Position numbers and translations under genes: made by a program
DNA from: Anoplolepis gracilipes
Lineage: Eukaryota; Arthropoda; Insecta; Hymenoptera; Formicidae
DNA length: 64,000 nt
Reading direction: 5' to 3'
Assembly (NCBI RefSeq): GCF_047496725.1
Contig: NC_132986.1
Coordinates: 2,380,001 to 2,444,000 of the forward strand
Notes under the pieces: generated by a model
The model's input: only the letters and a program-made list of their open reading frames with translations
Database searches by the model: none
What the model was told of the DNA's origin: nothing
Shown: positions 1 through 13,638 of the stretch, piece by piece
Position numbering within the stretch: position 1 is the stretch's first letter
Layout: every line of letters starts with the position of its first letter

Positions 1-519
1 GCGCGCGGCTATTACGAAGTATAACGCAAGATCGAGAACACGATTCAGCGCAGAAGTCTGCAGTCTGTAGGCACCGCCGGTCTCTTGTGGAACCACCCAT
101 AGATCACTGACCCGGCTTTACTATATTTTCTAGTAACGAGTAGTAAATTTGTATCGCTGAGTGATATACAATCTCTCGCGTTTCTCTCTCGACGACTTGG
201 CCACGCGCGCGAAAGCGAGATATCGCTTTCAAAGAGCGGCAAACGACGTTTATCCTGCCCTGCCTATTTTCATTCCCTTCCCGACGTCGCCACGCCCGTC
301 TCGTCCTTTAACAAACCGCGAATGTACTATTAAAACGTCTGCCAGGACTTCCGTCGGCCGGAGATGCTCCGGATACAACATCGAACGCGCGACAGTCATG
401 ACACTCTGATTTCCGAACGAAAAAAGTTATAAGAAGCCATATAACTCAACGATTGATATCTACGGTTTAGTTGTTGTCAGAAAATTATGAAGAATATGTT
501 TAAAAAGATTTTGAAAAAG

Positions 520-561
<42 letters not shown>

Positions 562-3320
562 CTCTATTTTTTTAATTAAATTCATAAAAATATACTTTTA
601 ATTGTATAAGACAAGATTACAAAAAATCATTTAATTAATAACTTGGCAAAGTTTAATAATTGATGGTATGAAAGAATAGAGAAGTATTTTTACATATACA
701 ATTTGACATATTTCACATATACAATTTCACTTGTTTTGTAAGTATCATATATTTCTGCTTCTCTTATTAAAGTTATCAAAACCGTTCCAATTTTCAAAGA
801 ATTTACTCAGTTCATTAGTTTAGAATTATAATGTTCCCTTTTGAAACAAAAATCATTTATTATATAAAAAAAATAGTATTGAAGATCTATAAATGAAACA
901 GGAATAATAAGGTATTATCTCTGTTGCATACATAAAACATTTATATCAAGTTAGTTGCATATTGTGGCAAGTAAAAATAAATGTAAAAACATTGTTAAAT
1001 AAAACATTTCGAACAGTTTTTAGTTTTTATCAGTGACATGTGAAAGTGTTATATTCCAAAATGTTTTTTCATTTATTATTATCTGTAGTTTTTTTTTTAC
1101 GTAGATAAAATTAAAAAAACTAGGTAAACCGAGGTAAAATTGAAAAAAATGATTTTAAATAAATACCTAAATTTAGCTCATTTTGACCTGAAGCAAATTC
1201 TTTTCAAATATTATAAGACCATTATTGAAAATCTGAAACTAAAATATTTAATAACTTATGAATTTCCACGAAATAATACACCAGTGACACATAGTACACA
1301 AGAGTTATTTTCGAGCATGACATATTTAAACGAAAACAAATATCGCGAAAACAAATATGCTGCATTTTCGCAAAATTTCCGGCAAACTAAAAACTTGCTG
1401 TTTTATTTAATGTGAGAACTTTAAATTGTTGAAATGTATTCAAGTATTTAATAAAAAAAAAGGATCCATCTCTAACGTTTAAAAGAGTTAACTATTGTAC
1501 TGAATGAGTTAACTATTGAGTACTGAAAATTATTATTACTTATGTACATAAATATCATTTTAATAAACGTAACATAAATATTAATTAAAAAATGTTATTT
1601 ATGTAATTTAAAGTTTAGGCAATTAATTATAGTTTATATAAATAAAGTTTATTCATTTGATGTATTACAATTTATAAATATTTATATACATATTTAAATT
1701 TGAAAATATATTAATCTACACATTTTCAAAGAATTTTAAATGTAAAATTAACACGATAAACAATAAAATAAATGGATATATAAAAACTAATCTCAACATA
1801 TTTTTCAATATCTTTAAAACGTATGGCGATACGGATATAACCAGTATTTAAAAATTAAAAATTCAAATTACGGATTATGAACATAGTAATTATTTCCAAG
1901 AAGGACAATAAGTTAAAGTAAAAGGATATGTAAAAGTTTTAAATTAGTTATAAAATTAAATTTTTAGATTATTAATTTCTATAAGAACAAATATTTCTAA
2001 CATTCTTTCTCTATCTTTCTCTTTCAAACATATTGAAATTTATTTTATAGATGATATTTTTCAATTAAAAGAAAATTTCTCATATAAAAGTGACCAAAAA
2101 TTTCCAAACAATATCTTTTGCACAAAATGCTTACAAGGTATAAAATCTATTAAAAGACCTAAGTTGATATCAACTTGAATTGCCTAAACAAAATTATAAA
2201 AACCTATGAATGAGTTTTTAAATATACATGAGAAAAACCAAATGAGTTTATAGGCAGCAGAATGAATATTAATTCTTAATGTGTAGAATCTTTCAGATTT
2301 TAAAATCCTTGCATTTTGTCTTTTATTTATAATAAATAAATAATTTCCCGAATGAAAAATCATGCTGGAGAAATATTTTTAATCGTGCACAATTGCGACA
2401 GAATTTTGTTTTTATAATTATGCTTGCGGCGCAAACGCCTCGTGGGAGTTCTTCTTTTACTTTTTTTTCGACGGAGAATTGCAAGTTAACAGAAATTCTG
2501 CTCATGCTACATGTTACGAAAACGGCTGGATTGTGAGTGTGGGATTTTTGCGCGCTTCACGCGGTGTGAAATAATACGAGGAATCAGGCCATTATTAAAA
2601 TAGCGCGTTTAGTCTGGCATTAACCGTCGGCCTGATGGAATTGCATCACCGTGACCTACAAAAAATAACGCCTTTCCTAAAAATATTTGGCCGGACAGTC
2701 CGGAAAACGTGGCAGAGCGTCGAGGAAATACGTAACGCATAATGTAACGTGACAACAAATAACACGACAAAATATATTAATTTTTTGCATTGTCGGAGTT
2801 CGCAAGCGCATTTTCTACACTAGCGGATAAGTTCAGTGCATTAAAAATGACATTTCAGGAAATGTGATGTTAAAAAATAAATGTGATGACTATGTTTTCG
2901 GTGAAATCTATAATGGTTATGAAAAATGTAAACAAAATCTTTCGAATATTTTTGCAACAAGAAAAACGCACCTTTTTAAATACTAAAATCAAATTTTTCT
3001 TTACTACATGATTTTCATGAATTATGCGATACCATGCCGAGCTTATCATATTCATGATATTTTGAAGAAGTCATTAGTTCGAGAACAACGTTGATGCGAT
3101 CGGCTCTTAGCCTCTTAATCATCCTACTTGATCGATCCTACTTGATATCGTTTATTTTCGTGCGTCTTTCTACCGGGAAATTGGAGCTGCGGTCGCGCAA
3201 CCGAGCCGAAAAAAGGCAATGAGAGTGATGAAGAGAGATGCCAAAAAATGAGAGAAGACGGAGTATACGTATAGACAAACGAACGTACGGGATCATCGAA
3301 GAACGGAAGGGAACGGAACG
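1..3320. other. No gene seen
   Basis: GC-moderate at 1-420, very AT-rich at 420-2500, mixed at 2500-3320. Short frames (60-97 codons) have no domain or splice support. Confidence 0.5.
523..554. repeat. (AT)n microsatellite
   Basis: Uninterrupted AT dinucleotides, 32 bases. Confidence 0.9.
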
Positions 3321-3362
3321 ACCAGCGACCAGCGACCAGCGACCAGCGACCAGCGACCAGCG
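3321..3362. repeat. 7-bp minisatellite ACCAGCG x6
   Basis: Six exact copies of accagcg, preceded by cg. It lies in a modest GC island (about 3160-3640); the frames through it are not protein-like. Confidence 0.9.
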
Positions 3363-3675
3363 GTCTGGCAGTCGTCGTGTAGTCACAACACGACGCGAGT
3401 TATTGCCCCCGAGTGCCTCCTCTCCCTGCACCCCCGCTCGTCATTTCACGATGCTTTAATTCCTCCAATTCGCGGCCAAAAAGACGACGAAGCCGCCCGG
3501 CTGCGCGCCAGAGCGTGGCAAATTTCTCTCCGTCGACGTCACTCTCGTCTTCAAGACCATCTTAGTAACGCCGAGAATTGTTCGATAGCATCCAAAGACA
3601 CACGATGCCGATTGCCTTTCTCCGCATTAAATCAAGCGACAACAATAGTTTCTCAACAGTTGCATTTTTTGCATC

Positions 3676-4378
3676 TTAAGGGGAGAATTCGGTCTAGAGG
3701 CCTGATTTTTAAGCTTTTCTTTGCAAATTTTTTATAAAGAACGGATAAGATCAATTAAAATAAAAGTTTTTCCTATTTGTTAAGCAACTTTTTAAGTATC
3801 TTTTAAAATTTTTTTTATTGAAAAATTCCAAGAATTAAGCTGCATATAGCAGTTCTTCTCAACCCATAAAAAAAAAGTAGTTGCACGGTGCACACGATTG
3901 GGGCCGTTCTGCTTATCAGAAACAAAAAATTCAAAAAGATTCTTAGAATATATGAGCTTGGGTATCGCTCAAAGTAGAATTATCAAAAAATATTAATTTG
4001 TTGAAATTCTACAGCCCTTTAAAGATGAAAAAAATAGCTGAAAAATTAAGACCTATTTTCAAAGTGACGCCGTTTTGTTATTTTTGCATATTTTTTAAAA
4101 ATTCTACTTCGGGCGATACCCAAACTCATATATTCTAAGAATCTTTTTGAATTTTTTGTTTCTGCACCGTGCAACTACTTTTTTTTTATGGGTTGAAAAG
4201 AACTGCTATATGCAGCTTAATTCTTGGAATTTTTTAATAAAAAAATTTTAAAAGATACTTAAAAAGTTGCTTAACAAATAGGAAAAACTTTTATTTTAAT
4301 TGATCTTATCCGTTCCTTATAAAAAATTTGCAAAAAAAAGCCTAAAAATCAGGCCTCTAGACCGAATTCCCCCCTTAA
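3676..4378. mobile_element. Foldback/MITE-like element with about 300-base inverted arms and TTAA ends
   Basis: The left arm (3676-3981) and the right arm (4099-4378) are inverted copies over nearly their whole length, with a spacer of about 117 bases. Both ends carry TTAA (3676-3679 and 4375-4378) followed inward by GGGG-GAATTCGGTCTAGAGG in inverted orientation. The left arm has an extra 26 or so bases near 3897-3922 (gattggggccgttctgct) missing from the right arm. There is no open frame of note. TTAA target sites are typical of piggyBac-type elements and their non-autonomous derivatives; assignment is by target site only. Confidence 0.8.
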
Positions 4379-7300
4379 AGAAAACAAGTTTTCATATATT
4401 CAAGTTTTGAAATATGAAGTGGAAAACAGAGCTCTTTATATTAAATTTTATTTACTTTTTTATTACACACTTTGTAAGAGGTGAATTATATCTCTTAAAA
4501 AAGTCGCTATAATACTGGAAAAAATATGAGAAATAAGTAAAGTTTTGTCGCATTTTTAATGGGAAAGTTATAACACCAAGAAATTGCTACAAATAAAAAT
4601 TTATAATTATAGTATATTATAACTTTTGTATGCGCGTACGTTTCGCATACCATAGAAGAAATGGAGGTATTTCGTAGTTTTGTACATCACAGTATCTCGA
4701 GATGTGAGCTAGTCACAACAATAACGATATTGCATATCATCTGAGAGATATCGCTGTTATTCAGTTTGATACGCGTGGGTGGCACAGAATACCGGATGGC
4801 TCTCGACTTACGTTTAATCCATCCTTATGTGCGCATTTATATTTTAAGTATTAAAAATTATTTACGATGACTTGAGATGGGGAAGAAATAAAATATAGCG
4901 ATAAATGAATTTTCTTATTTTTCCATTAAATGATCTCAAAAAAAATAGCATCATTGAATAATCATTTGATAACATGCTGCTTTTCACGAGAAGATATATT
5001 TTTTCCTAAAAATTCACAGATGATATCTTTCTCTCTCCAAGCTCTAACAAATAAAAATGTCAATCAATGTGAGAGTCATCAGTATTTTCGTTGTTTGATG
5101 ATTGAGGAATAAACAAACGCTACCGCGAAATTTCCTGGAAGAAGGAAACTCATCCGGAAGGTGCAAACCGCCGCGAGGATTCGTTACTGCGTGCGGAAAG
5201 TTTTGGAAACAAGAAAGACATAGATAGATGAATTTATTTACTTTGGGAAGAGATGCCTAATACCGCATAGTGCAATTACTCAAACCTTGATCTTTCCTAT
5301 CTACGAGAATCACAAGAAAGATCGTCCACATTTCTCAAAGAGTCTGACATTAAAATTGAAGTCGACAATTGTAGAACGTATTTCGATCGATGAAAGTTTG
5401 TGAAATATTCGAAGGAAATTTTTGTAAATAGACAGAAATACATTTTGTATACGTCATATAAAAAGTGACTTATATATGAATTATTTTAGCTCTTTCAATT
5501 ACAGATTTTTCAATTAATTTGCAGTCGAGTTTTCTTGACAGGAGAGTGACAATGCTAAATTTTCTTTTCTTTATTTAAAATTTTATCTTGTCCTAAATGT
5601 CACACTATCAAACATAAAAGGTCACATATTACTTTGCGATATCTTTAATTTAGCTTCTCCTAAAAAGAATAAATGTGCATAACACATTTATTAATCATTT
5701 CTACAACTTTAGCACTGCATTGATTAACAACTCGTTCGGGGTCATTTTAGACAGCACAGAATAATTATTGCTAAGGAAAAAGTGATGTCCCCAGGCGAAC
5801 GATTCTCGCAATCAAGCGTGCATTAGATCGCTATCGGTGTGCAAGTGAAGAGCGTTTGAGAACGTTTACCGTTCGGGTTCACCAAAGTCGCAAAAGTAGG
5901 AGAGTTCGGCTCGTATATCGCGCCAGACAGATAAAAAGTTTAGCTCGTATAAGCGCGAGGTTATCTCGCGGATTCTTTGGTTAAATGTTTTCAAATCGCG
6001 GTGAGAGACCAGACGCGTCTCGCTTAATCCGCTCGGCTATTACGCCGAACACGGGCACCGGCAGTCACGCACGTGACGGCGGTCGACGTTTGTGGAACAA
6101 TATTAAAAGAATTCCCTGATCTCTTTTCTCCTTGTGTACCCGCATTGCGACGATACATTACATATACTCGCTATTACGTGTGCGCCAACTTTTCGCGAGA
6201 TGCGCAGGATATTCTTCCTTCCGAGCGAAAATCTATGTACTAAGCGATCTCATATCTTTTTGCACACGTACACATAATTAGAAAAATAGAAAGAATATTT
6301 GCAACTGCGACAAAAATAGTCCTTGTATCTTTCTTTTTTCATTTTAAAATTATTAAATCATTTTTTTATCAATTATTATTACATAGTCTTTGCACGAATA
6401 TTATTAAAAGTATTACAAATAGAACGCGTTATTGATAGAGTTTGTAAATTTTAATACTATAATGAAATTATCATGTGAAATAAAGTTGAAGAAGATCTCA
6501 CACTACTAAAAATTTATAAATCATCCTGAACTTCTTCTTACGCTAAAAATACAGCCAATCTTATAAATAATAAGTCTGCGCAGAAAAACTTGTACGATGA
6601 ATCATAGATAGAGAAATAATTCGAAGGAGATTAAAATAAAATTTTGATATTTGTTTTTTAAGTGGTAATTTACGGTAGATTTAAAACAATGGAATATTTT
6701 CCTAAATAATTTATTTCAGTCTGTTCCATATTCCCGAACAGAATTCCCAACATTAGAGTATATATATATATATTACAGTATATTAAATTCATCGAAACCG
6801 TGAAATGATCGTCGAAAGCAGATATCACGTCAGAAGTATTCGAGAACTCGCGTAAAAGCGATGGAAAAGGATGCAATTATCATACAAAGTACGTGCTTAC
6901 TAGATACAGTCTTACTTGGTAATGGTAGTGCCGAATATTTCCGTTGTATCTTCTCTCGGCAATGAACGTGGTGGTAATGCGTGCAGCGAATCCGGAGCGT
7001 GTCGTGTCTGGCGCGGACGGCACGAGGGTTGCTGGATGATCGTGACCAGCATCGAAAAGACGAGGAAAACGCCTGAAGGAGGAAAGCGCGACAGGCAAAA
7101 GAAAGAAGGGAAAGAGAAGAAATGTTAAAGTCCTCCGAAAAAATCGCGACGCGAGATTAGTTCGCTGGGATTACGACAACGAGGCCCGTGTCGTCGCGAA
7201 ACCGAAAAAAGACAGACTTTTCGAACGGAAAACATACCCTCCGGAATACACTCGAGAATTTCCGCAAAGCCTCCGCAAATACGATGGTATACGGTGGTCA

Positions 7301-10300
7301 AAGCGCTAACGAGATATTCAGTTAAACATACCTCGGTGCCTCGTTAATTACTCGACTCGATGACTACTCGATCGGGATTTGGTCGAGCTCCTCCTCTCCT
7401 TGCGACCAAAATGCTCATAAGAGTATCATGATAGTTGGTTATACATTCGGAAATACTATGATGGATGCAATCGGATAAAAACTTTATTGTTATTCGTATT
7501 AATTATTTTTATATGTAAATTTTTATTTTTTTATTAAGAATAAGAATTTTTTGCTTCCAATTTTTTTATTAAAAGTCATATAGTTATACATCTGGTATAA
7601 AAGTCTTTATTTAATGGACTAAATGAGTGTCATAATTTTCTACAATTTTTCTCCAACGTATTAAGATGCAACAATTACAAAATGTGTGCAGTTTTTCGTC
7701 AAAAAAATTTCGAAATGATTTTTTAAAAATTATTCCATTGCAATCTCACCAAACAGATAACAGTATCTTCTGACATGTTTGATATGTTACACGGTAAATT
7801 TATTATAGCCATTAAAATTCCACGAGAAGCTTGTTATATCGCGAAGAAAGTTGGCAGAAATGAGTTGGATGTTCAATTTTATTGTTCGAAAAGTGTAGAA
7901 AAAGTTTTGAAAAGAATTAAAAGTTATTGGAATTGGATTTTTTCATGTCAATATTATTCAGGTAAGAGATATTGTTTTACATTAATATTGATGATGTTTA
8001 AAATCTACTTATCTAATCTAATTAATAAAAATAAAATATGTAAATCTTGCTGATTCACGATATCGAATTTCTACTCTCATTAAAATATAAATATAAGATA
8101 TCCATTATTATACTGAAAGAATGCATCAAAAAGAGTAACATAAATATAGCCCGTGTCTTGAGTTAAACGAGAGACTCTAATCAACGACACTTTATTAGAG
8201 TACATATCATTCTTCAAGATTTGTAATTTTATGTGCGTTGCGTATCATCAACACATACAATGATACAATTTTATTAATTTTTATAGTACTTTATAGAAGC
8301 AGAAAAATAAACTTAAGCAATGCTGTTGCACTATCGGTTTTTAATTTAACAAATAATAGGCTACCACATAATTGGCAGTTTCTGATAAGAGAAAAAAATA
8401 ATGTATGAATGCTGCAAAATATTAAGAGTTATTAATGACATAAGGCTATCAAATAAATTTATTATATAATTGTATAATGATAATTAAGATATTGTTCATT
8501 TGTTTAATGTGTTATCAATACATATAATGTAATTAAAAAATTTATAATATAAACAATACACAGAATTATAACGTGGAGCTTTCCAAAATGATAATGTGAT
8601 ATTAAATGCAATATATAAATATAGACACCAATTTAATTGGAATGTAAAATAATTACAGATAAATCTCAATATCTTGTTAAGTAGCATTACCGAAAAAGAA
8701 AAGACAATATTACAAGAAATTCAAAACAAGTAATGTTCGTTTTTCTTTTTCTTTTTTAATATTCGTGTCAACTAATTATTTTCGACGCATGCTTCCGATG
8801 CAAAATTTGTAATAGAATTCATCAAGGAAAATTTCCGTGTAGTCTCTCTCTCTGATGGGCGTTCCCATATTTACCTGGATCTTATTAAAATTAAGTAGGT
8901 TGAAATCGTGTGGCGAGAAACTACGAGTTAATCCTCGTCGTCGTCAAGATTCCCTACTTCCTTGTTTTTTCCACGTATTACGTGACCTCTTTCGAGGATC
9001 CAAGTGTATATTCTGGAGCGTTCGGAAATAATACTCTGTGAGTGGGATATTTATAACTGCGACAACGCACGGGTCGGGCTGTCTGATCTAACAAGTTCTA
9101 GACGCACTGCTGACTGACTCGCTAGACTCGCCTGCTCTCGCCGACGGTATATTTTTCAACGCTTACAAACGCTTCGATCGGCCTTGACTATTTACAAAAT
9201 TATCCGTTCTGCGAAACGTTTAAGATCGATTCTCACGTTACGTGAGTGCGACGAGAACATCCGACACAATGACAGCTGTATGTTTATGTGCGTGTACTGT
9301 TTCTACATATTTCAAAGTAGTTAGTGTTGGTCGTTAGATATCAGAAGGCGTTAAATTCGCGCACCGCTGCTGCGCACCGTCACAATGTAACATGCGTGTA
9401 AAACAACGATGAAAGGCTATGACAACATTGGTGAAACGCACAAACGTGCGGGAATATATAAAGCTTCCCGGAAAGTTACAATATACATCCGTTTCGATCC
9501 ATCGGCGTGATAGTCACGTTCGTGGCTCTTTCGTTGAAGGGAGGAACGGTTCGCCGCCGCATAAACCGGGAATCGAAAATTGTAAAGCAACACGGTAAAA
9601 CCAGCAGCCGATGCGAAAGGGAAAGAGCCAAAGGGCAGATAAAGTGGAGAAGCAACGGCATACGGATACGAGGCACACAGGCAAAATTATCATTTATTCG
9701 AACAATCACTGATGTAACACACGATCACGCGTTGCCGTAAACAGATATCGATATCGACTTTAGATATTTACATATTTATTCATGAGAGTGAGATAGTTTA
9801 TTGATTCCAAATATTTAGAATATCGTGCAACAGATATTTTATGATTTATAATTGCAATCTATAAAAACAAACTACTTCACTAAATAAAATACGAGAATAA
9901 TAAAAATAAAAATATTTTAATAATAAAATAAAATGTGAGCGAAATAATAAGTAATTATAATTTATCAATTTTTCATGTATAAAAAATTAATTTCAAGAGC
10001 GTATAAATATATTACTGTTGAAAATTGTTAAACGCGAATCATACGTAAATACGTCTATAATTTGCACTTCAATTAATGTTCAGTTGCAGTGCTATTACAT
10101 TACGATTACAATGCGATACGCAACGGTCCATCAATACGTGCCAATCACTATAATTACAACGCAGGAGGCGTAAAGGATATTATACGTGATCATCCGGTGA
10201 AATCCGCACACACGCGGTAACCAGTTCCATGAAAAGTAACAACACTATGGTCGGCCATATTACCACACAGCAGATATTTTCATTCTCAAATATCATGCTC

Positions 10301-10740
10301 AATCACGCAAAAAACAAAAAGTTCGAAAATTCGGATATTGTAAAATTGGAAGCGTAAACAAAAAGCAGCAGTCAAAAGTACACAGTAAAGAATTTACGAA
10401 AAATTGATTCGAAATATTTCAAAATCCGCATTTTCTTTTGTATCTACAATTTTTTCACGTAATATTTTTGCATTTTCTCTTGAAAAAATGTAAAAAAAAA
10501 ATTCAAAAATTTCTAAATTCCAAGTAAAAATCTGAAATCTCTTTAAGAATTAAGAATGCAATATTTTTTTATGCTTATTATAATATTACTCCTTAATTAT
10601 TTTCAAATTAACAGACTGATCTAATATGTCCTATAAAAAAAAGATTAATAAGTAAGATAAAACTGCGCATGAACGCTTGTACAAATTGACGAATGGAGTG
10701 CACGATTTTATGAGCTAAAATCAAATCTACGATCCTTTAA
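4379..10740. other. No gene seen; AT-rich with small GC-richer blocks
   Basis: GC-richer CpG-containing blocks at about 5740-6120, 6900-7440 and 8860-9720 interrupt AT-rich DNA. They may be regulatory or non-coding exon sequence. The frames at 6880-7128 and 9476-9740 are open on both strands at once and have no recognised family. Confidence 0.45.
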
Positions 10741-10946
10741 ATGGATGTATCCCTACCAAGGACGAAGGAAAGAAGTCCATATATATTGGATGATGTCGAT
10801 GGAGGCTGGAGGTCGTTCAAACAGCAGGGAAAACACATGTTATCGACAGGCCACCCTTTTTTGTCGACTCGTTCGCGGCGAGGGCGGAATGAAACAGCGA
10901 CGATGGATCGTAGAAAGAGAGGGGAAAAAATAGAAATGCGAGAAAG

Positions 10947-10950
<4 letters not shown>

Positions 10951-10985
<35 letters not shown>

Positions 10986-11001
10986 GGAGAGAGAAAGAGA
11001 G
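10951..11001. repeat. (GA)n microsatellite
   Basis: Thirty bases of pure GA, then impure gaga/gaaa. Open frames through it on both strands are Arg-Glu or Ser-Leu strings. Confidence 0.9.
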
Positions 11002-11524
11002 AATGAAAAGCTAACTTTTTGTCGACTTTTTAACAAGATACTGAAGCGCTTTGATAGACGGCAAAAGAAATGAGAAAAAGCGAGACGAAGGAAACAATCG
11101 CATTTCGATGGACATGACTGTCGTGTCGGCTATTTTCAGTTTTTCCGCTTTAATACATTCCTTTTTTCTCGAATAAGATAAATTCGGCGAGCATCCTTTT
11201 GCTGAATAATTAATCAAACTTTCATGTTTGGCAGTTATAACTGCGCAACATGACTCGGAACATTTTGAACTCCTGAATGATTTAATTATAAAAAAGTTGT
11301 TAATCACGATTGAAATGACCGTTGTAATTATTTTTCTCTATAAAGATAAAACGTATTATTTTTTGTGTCAAAAAATATTTTGTAAAAACAATCGCAAATC
11401 TATGAGTGAACAATTATTTAAATGTATCGGAGATAATGAAGAAATCTGACATTAATATAATAGATAGTGAGACAAATAAGAATTTATATGGCGAAGACGT
11501 TAGAAGATTTTAAAATAAAAAGAA

Positions 11525-12720
11525 ATGCAGCATGTACATACATACCATGAGAATTTATTGCCATTGCAAGAGTTGGAAATAAACCAAGACACAAAACAAA
11601 AAAGGGAACAAGCAATTAATAATTTGAAAAGAAGAGCGTTACAAAGAAAGATTCAAGCGAATAAATATCAAACTAGACCTTATGAAAGAGAATATAAAAT
11701 ATGGATAAGAAATCATCCAAAAAGAAACAGGAAAGTGCAAATTTTTGACAGATTTATAAGAAACTTTATAAGAAGAAAAAGAAACAATGGAAAATTTAAT
11801 GGGATAATTTATTAGAATATACAAAGTATTGATATAAAAGCAGAATTTTAATTCACAGGTAACATACAATAATAAAAAAATCAATATAACAATCGATAAT
11901 GAGAAAAAGAAACTAAATTAAGTATAAAAAGATATTTGGAAGAGTTAAATATTAATACATCGATTAGATATCAAAGGAAGAAAAGCCTAAGTAACAGTAT
12001 GGAAAAATCGACTATTGATAAATCGATTGAACATGAAGAAGAGGAAACTTTAAGAGGTAATATAGGAGAATTTAATATCGATAAAGGAAAATCGATTGTG
12101 GATATTATATAAAGACAACAATAAGAGAGAAGCAGATCAATTCAACACGAACAGTTCGACAATAGAACATAGAAGACCAACCTAAAACCACAATGGAATT
12201 GGATAGTAATACTTCGAAAAGTGAAAATAAAGAATTAAGAGACAAATTGAAACAAGTCATTAAAAAAAGAAAGAAAGCGTAAGCAGAAAGATAATAATTA
12301 AAAAATTGAGAGAATACATTCGAAAATACTGGAAGAGAAAGATTAGTCTACGTCCAGGATGCAGAGGATAAAACTTGGGAAATAATCAGAGAAGATAATT
12401 ATAGTACATATCGATAACATTGGAGCTATTTAGAAAGGATTTTAAATAAAATGGAGACTTTGTAGTGATAGCAAAAAATTCAATCTGAAAAAGCAAATAA
12501 ATTAATATCCAAGTTTGGATATGAAACAGCGGGTAAAAAATTATACAAAATATTATACAGAAATATATAAAAAAGTATAGAGAATAGTAGAAAGAGTACT
12601 TGAAAATATATAGAATGCAGATAATAACGGATGAATTCAAACTGGATAAAGATCACGAAATATTAAAAGTAATTACCCAACGTAGAGTAGCCAGTAGAAG
12701 AAAACGAGGACATTCAAATG
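11525..12720 (+). pseudogene. A-rich, frame-broken coding relic, probably mobile-element derived
   Basis: The plus strand is strongly A/purine-rich, and successive open pieces in different frames give Lys/Arg/Glu/Asn-rich protein-like sequence. A 96-residue piece at 11525-11815 has basic runs and RPYEREYKIWIRNHPKRNRK. A second of 69 residues at 11903-12109 contains IEHEEEETLRG and GKSIVDII. A third at 12310-12417 contains LVYVQDAEDKTWEIIRED. Stops and frame changes separate them, so no intact product is made. The A-bias and basic composition recall gag-like regions of LTR retroelements or an old endogenous viral insertion, but no zinc knuckle, protease or polymerase motif, LTR or terminal repeat was seen. 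The class is unresolved. Confidence 0.4.
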
Positions 12721-13606
12721 TATTATTAATATCTTCATTCGGTTAAACGTCTAACTTTATTATTATATTATTGCGTCTAAAGTGTTAAAATATTTACGAT
12801 TGTATTTTCTACATTTTTTAAAGAATTCGGAAAAAAATACAGTTTCAAAATGTTTTATTAGTCGCAAGATAAAAAAATTTGCATCGCAATCACACTCGTG
12901 TAATATCCGATCGAACTCGCTATTCCACCTCAAGTTCGGAGCCTTGAATTTGAGGCGAGGATGGTGGAGTCTTCGGAGTCGTGCCAGCGCTGATTCACTG
13001 CGGGAGATTAACAACGGATGCCGTGACAGAAATGGCATGCTCTCTCTATATACGCTCTCTTAGAGGATCGGATTATCACTACGGAACTTGGAGCGTTGCG
13101 AATTATCCGGACGATTAGCGAGACGACACCGTGCACCTGCGACGCGATAATTGACACAGATCGGTGATATAATACTTGCGTCCGCGCGAAAAATTGCCGA
13201 AGATTATCGATAACGTCTCGAAAGAGAACTAATGCATTTACGGTGCAATGAACGGTAATCCAGTTGCAGTTAAGTGTGTTACTGCACCGACTCTACTTCA
13301 TTGACTCTACGATTTTACTCGACGCGTTCTCGTTCTAATTCGAGATTGAAGTATTTCTTTTTCTTCCATCGGTGAGGTAAATATAAATGAGATAAGTGAG
13401 AACAAATGCGAGCAGTTAAAAAAAAAAAAAGCCAATGCAAAATAAAAATTTTTATTTAACGATTTTATCTTTAATTTATTTATAAAAGGCATTAAAAATA
13501 CTCGTGATCTTTATAGGAGGAAAAATAATATACTTTTCACAAAGCAGTGACACATTTATTGTACTATTCTGTATAAAGAATAATATAATACATGTACCTG
13601 AGCGGA

Positions 13607-13638
<32 letters not shown>

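Noticed and set aside
4705..4762. Imperfect inverted repeat around aataacgatat / atatcgctgttatt
   Set aside because: Short, with mismatches, and of a kind expected by chance in AT-rich DNA.
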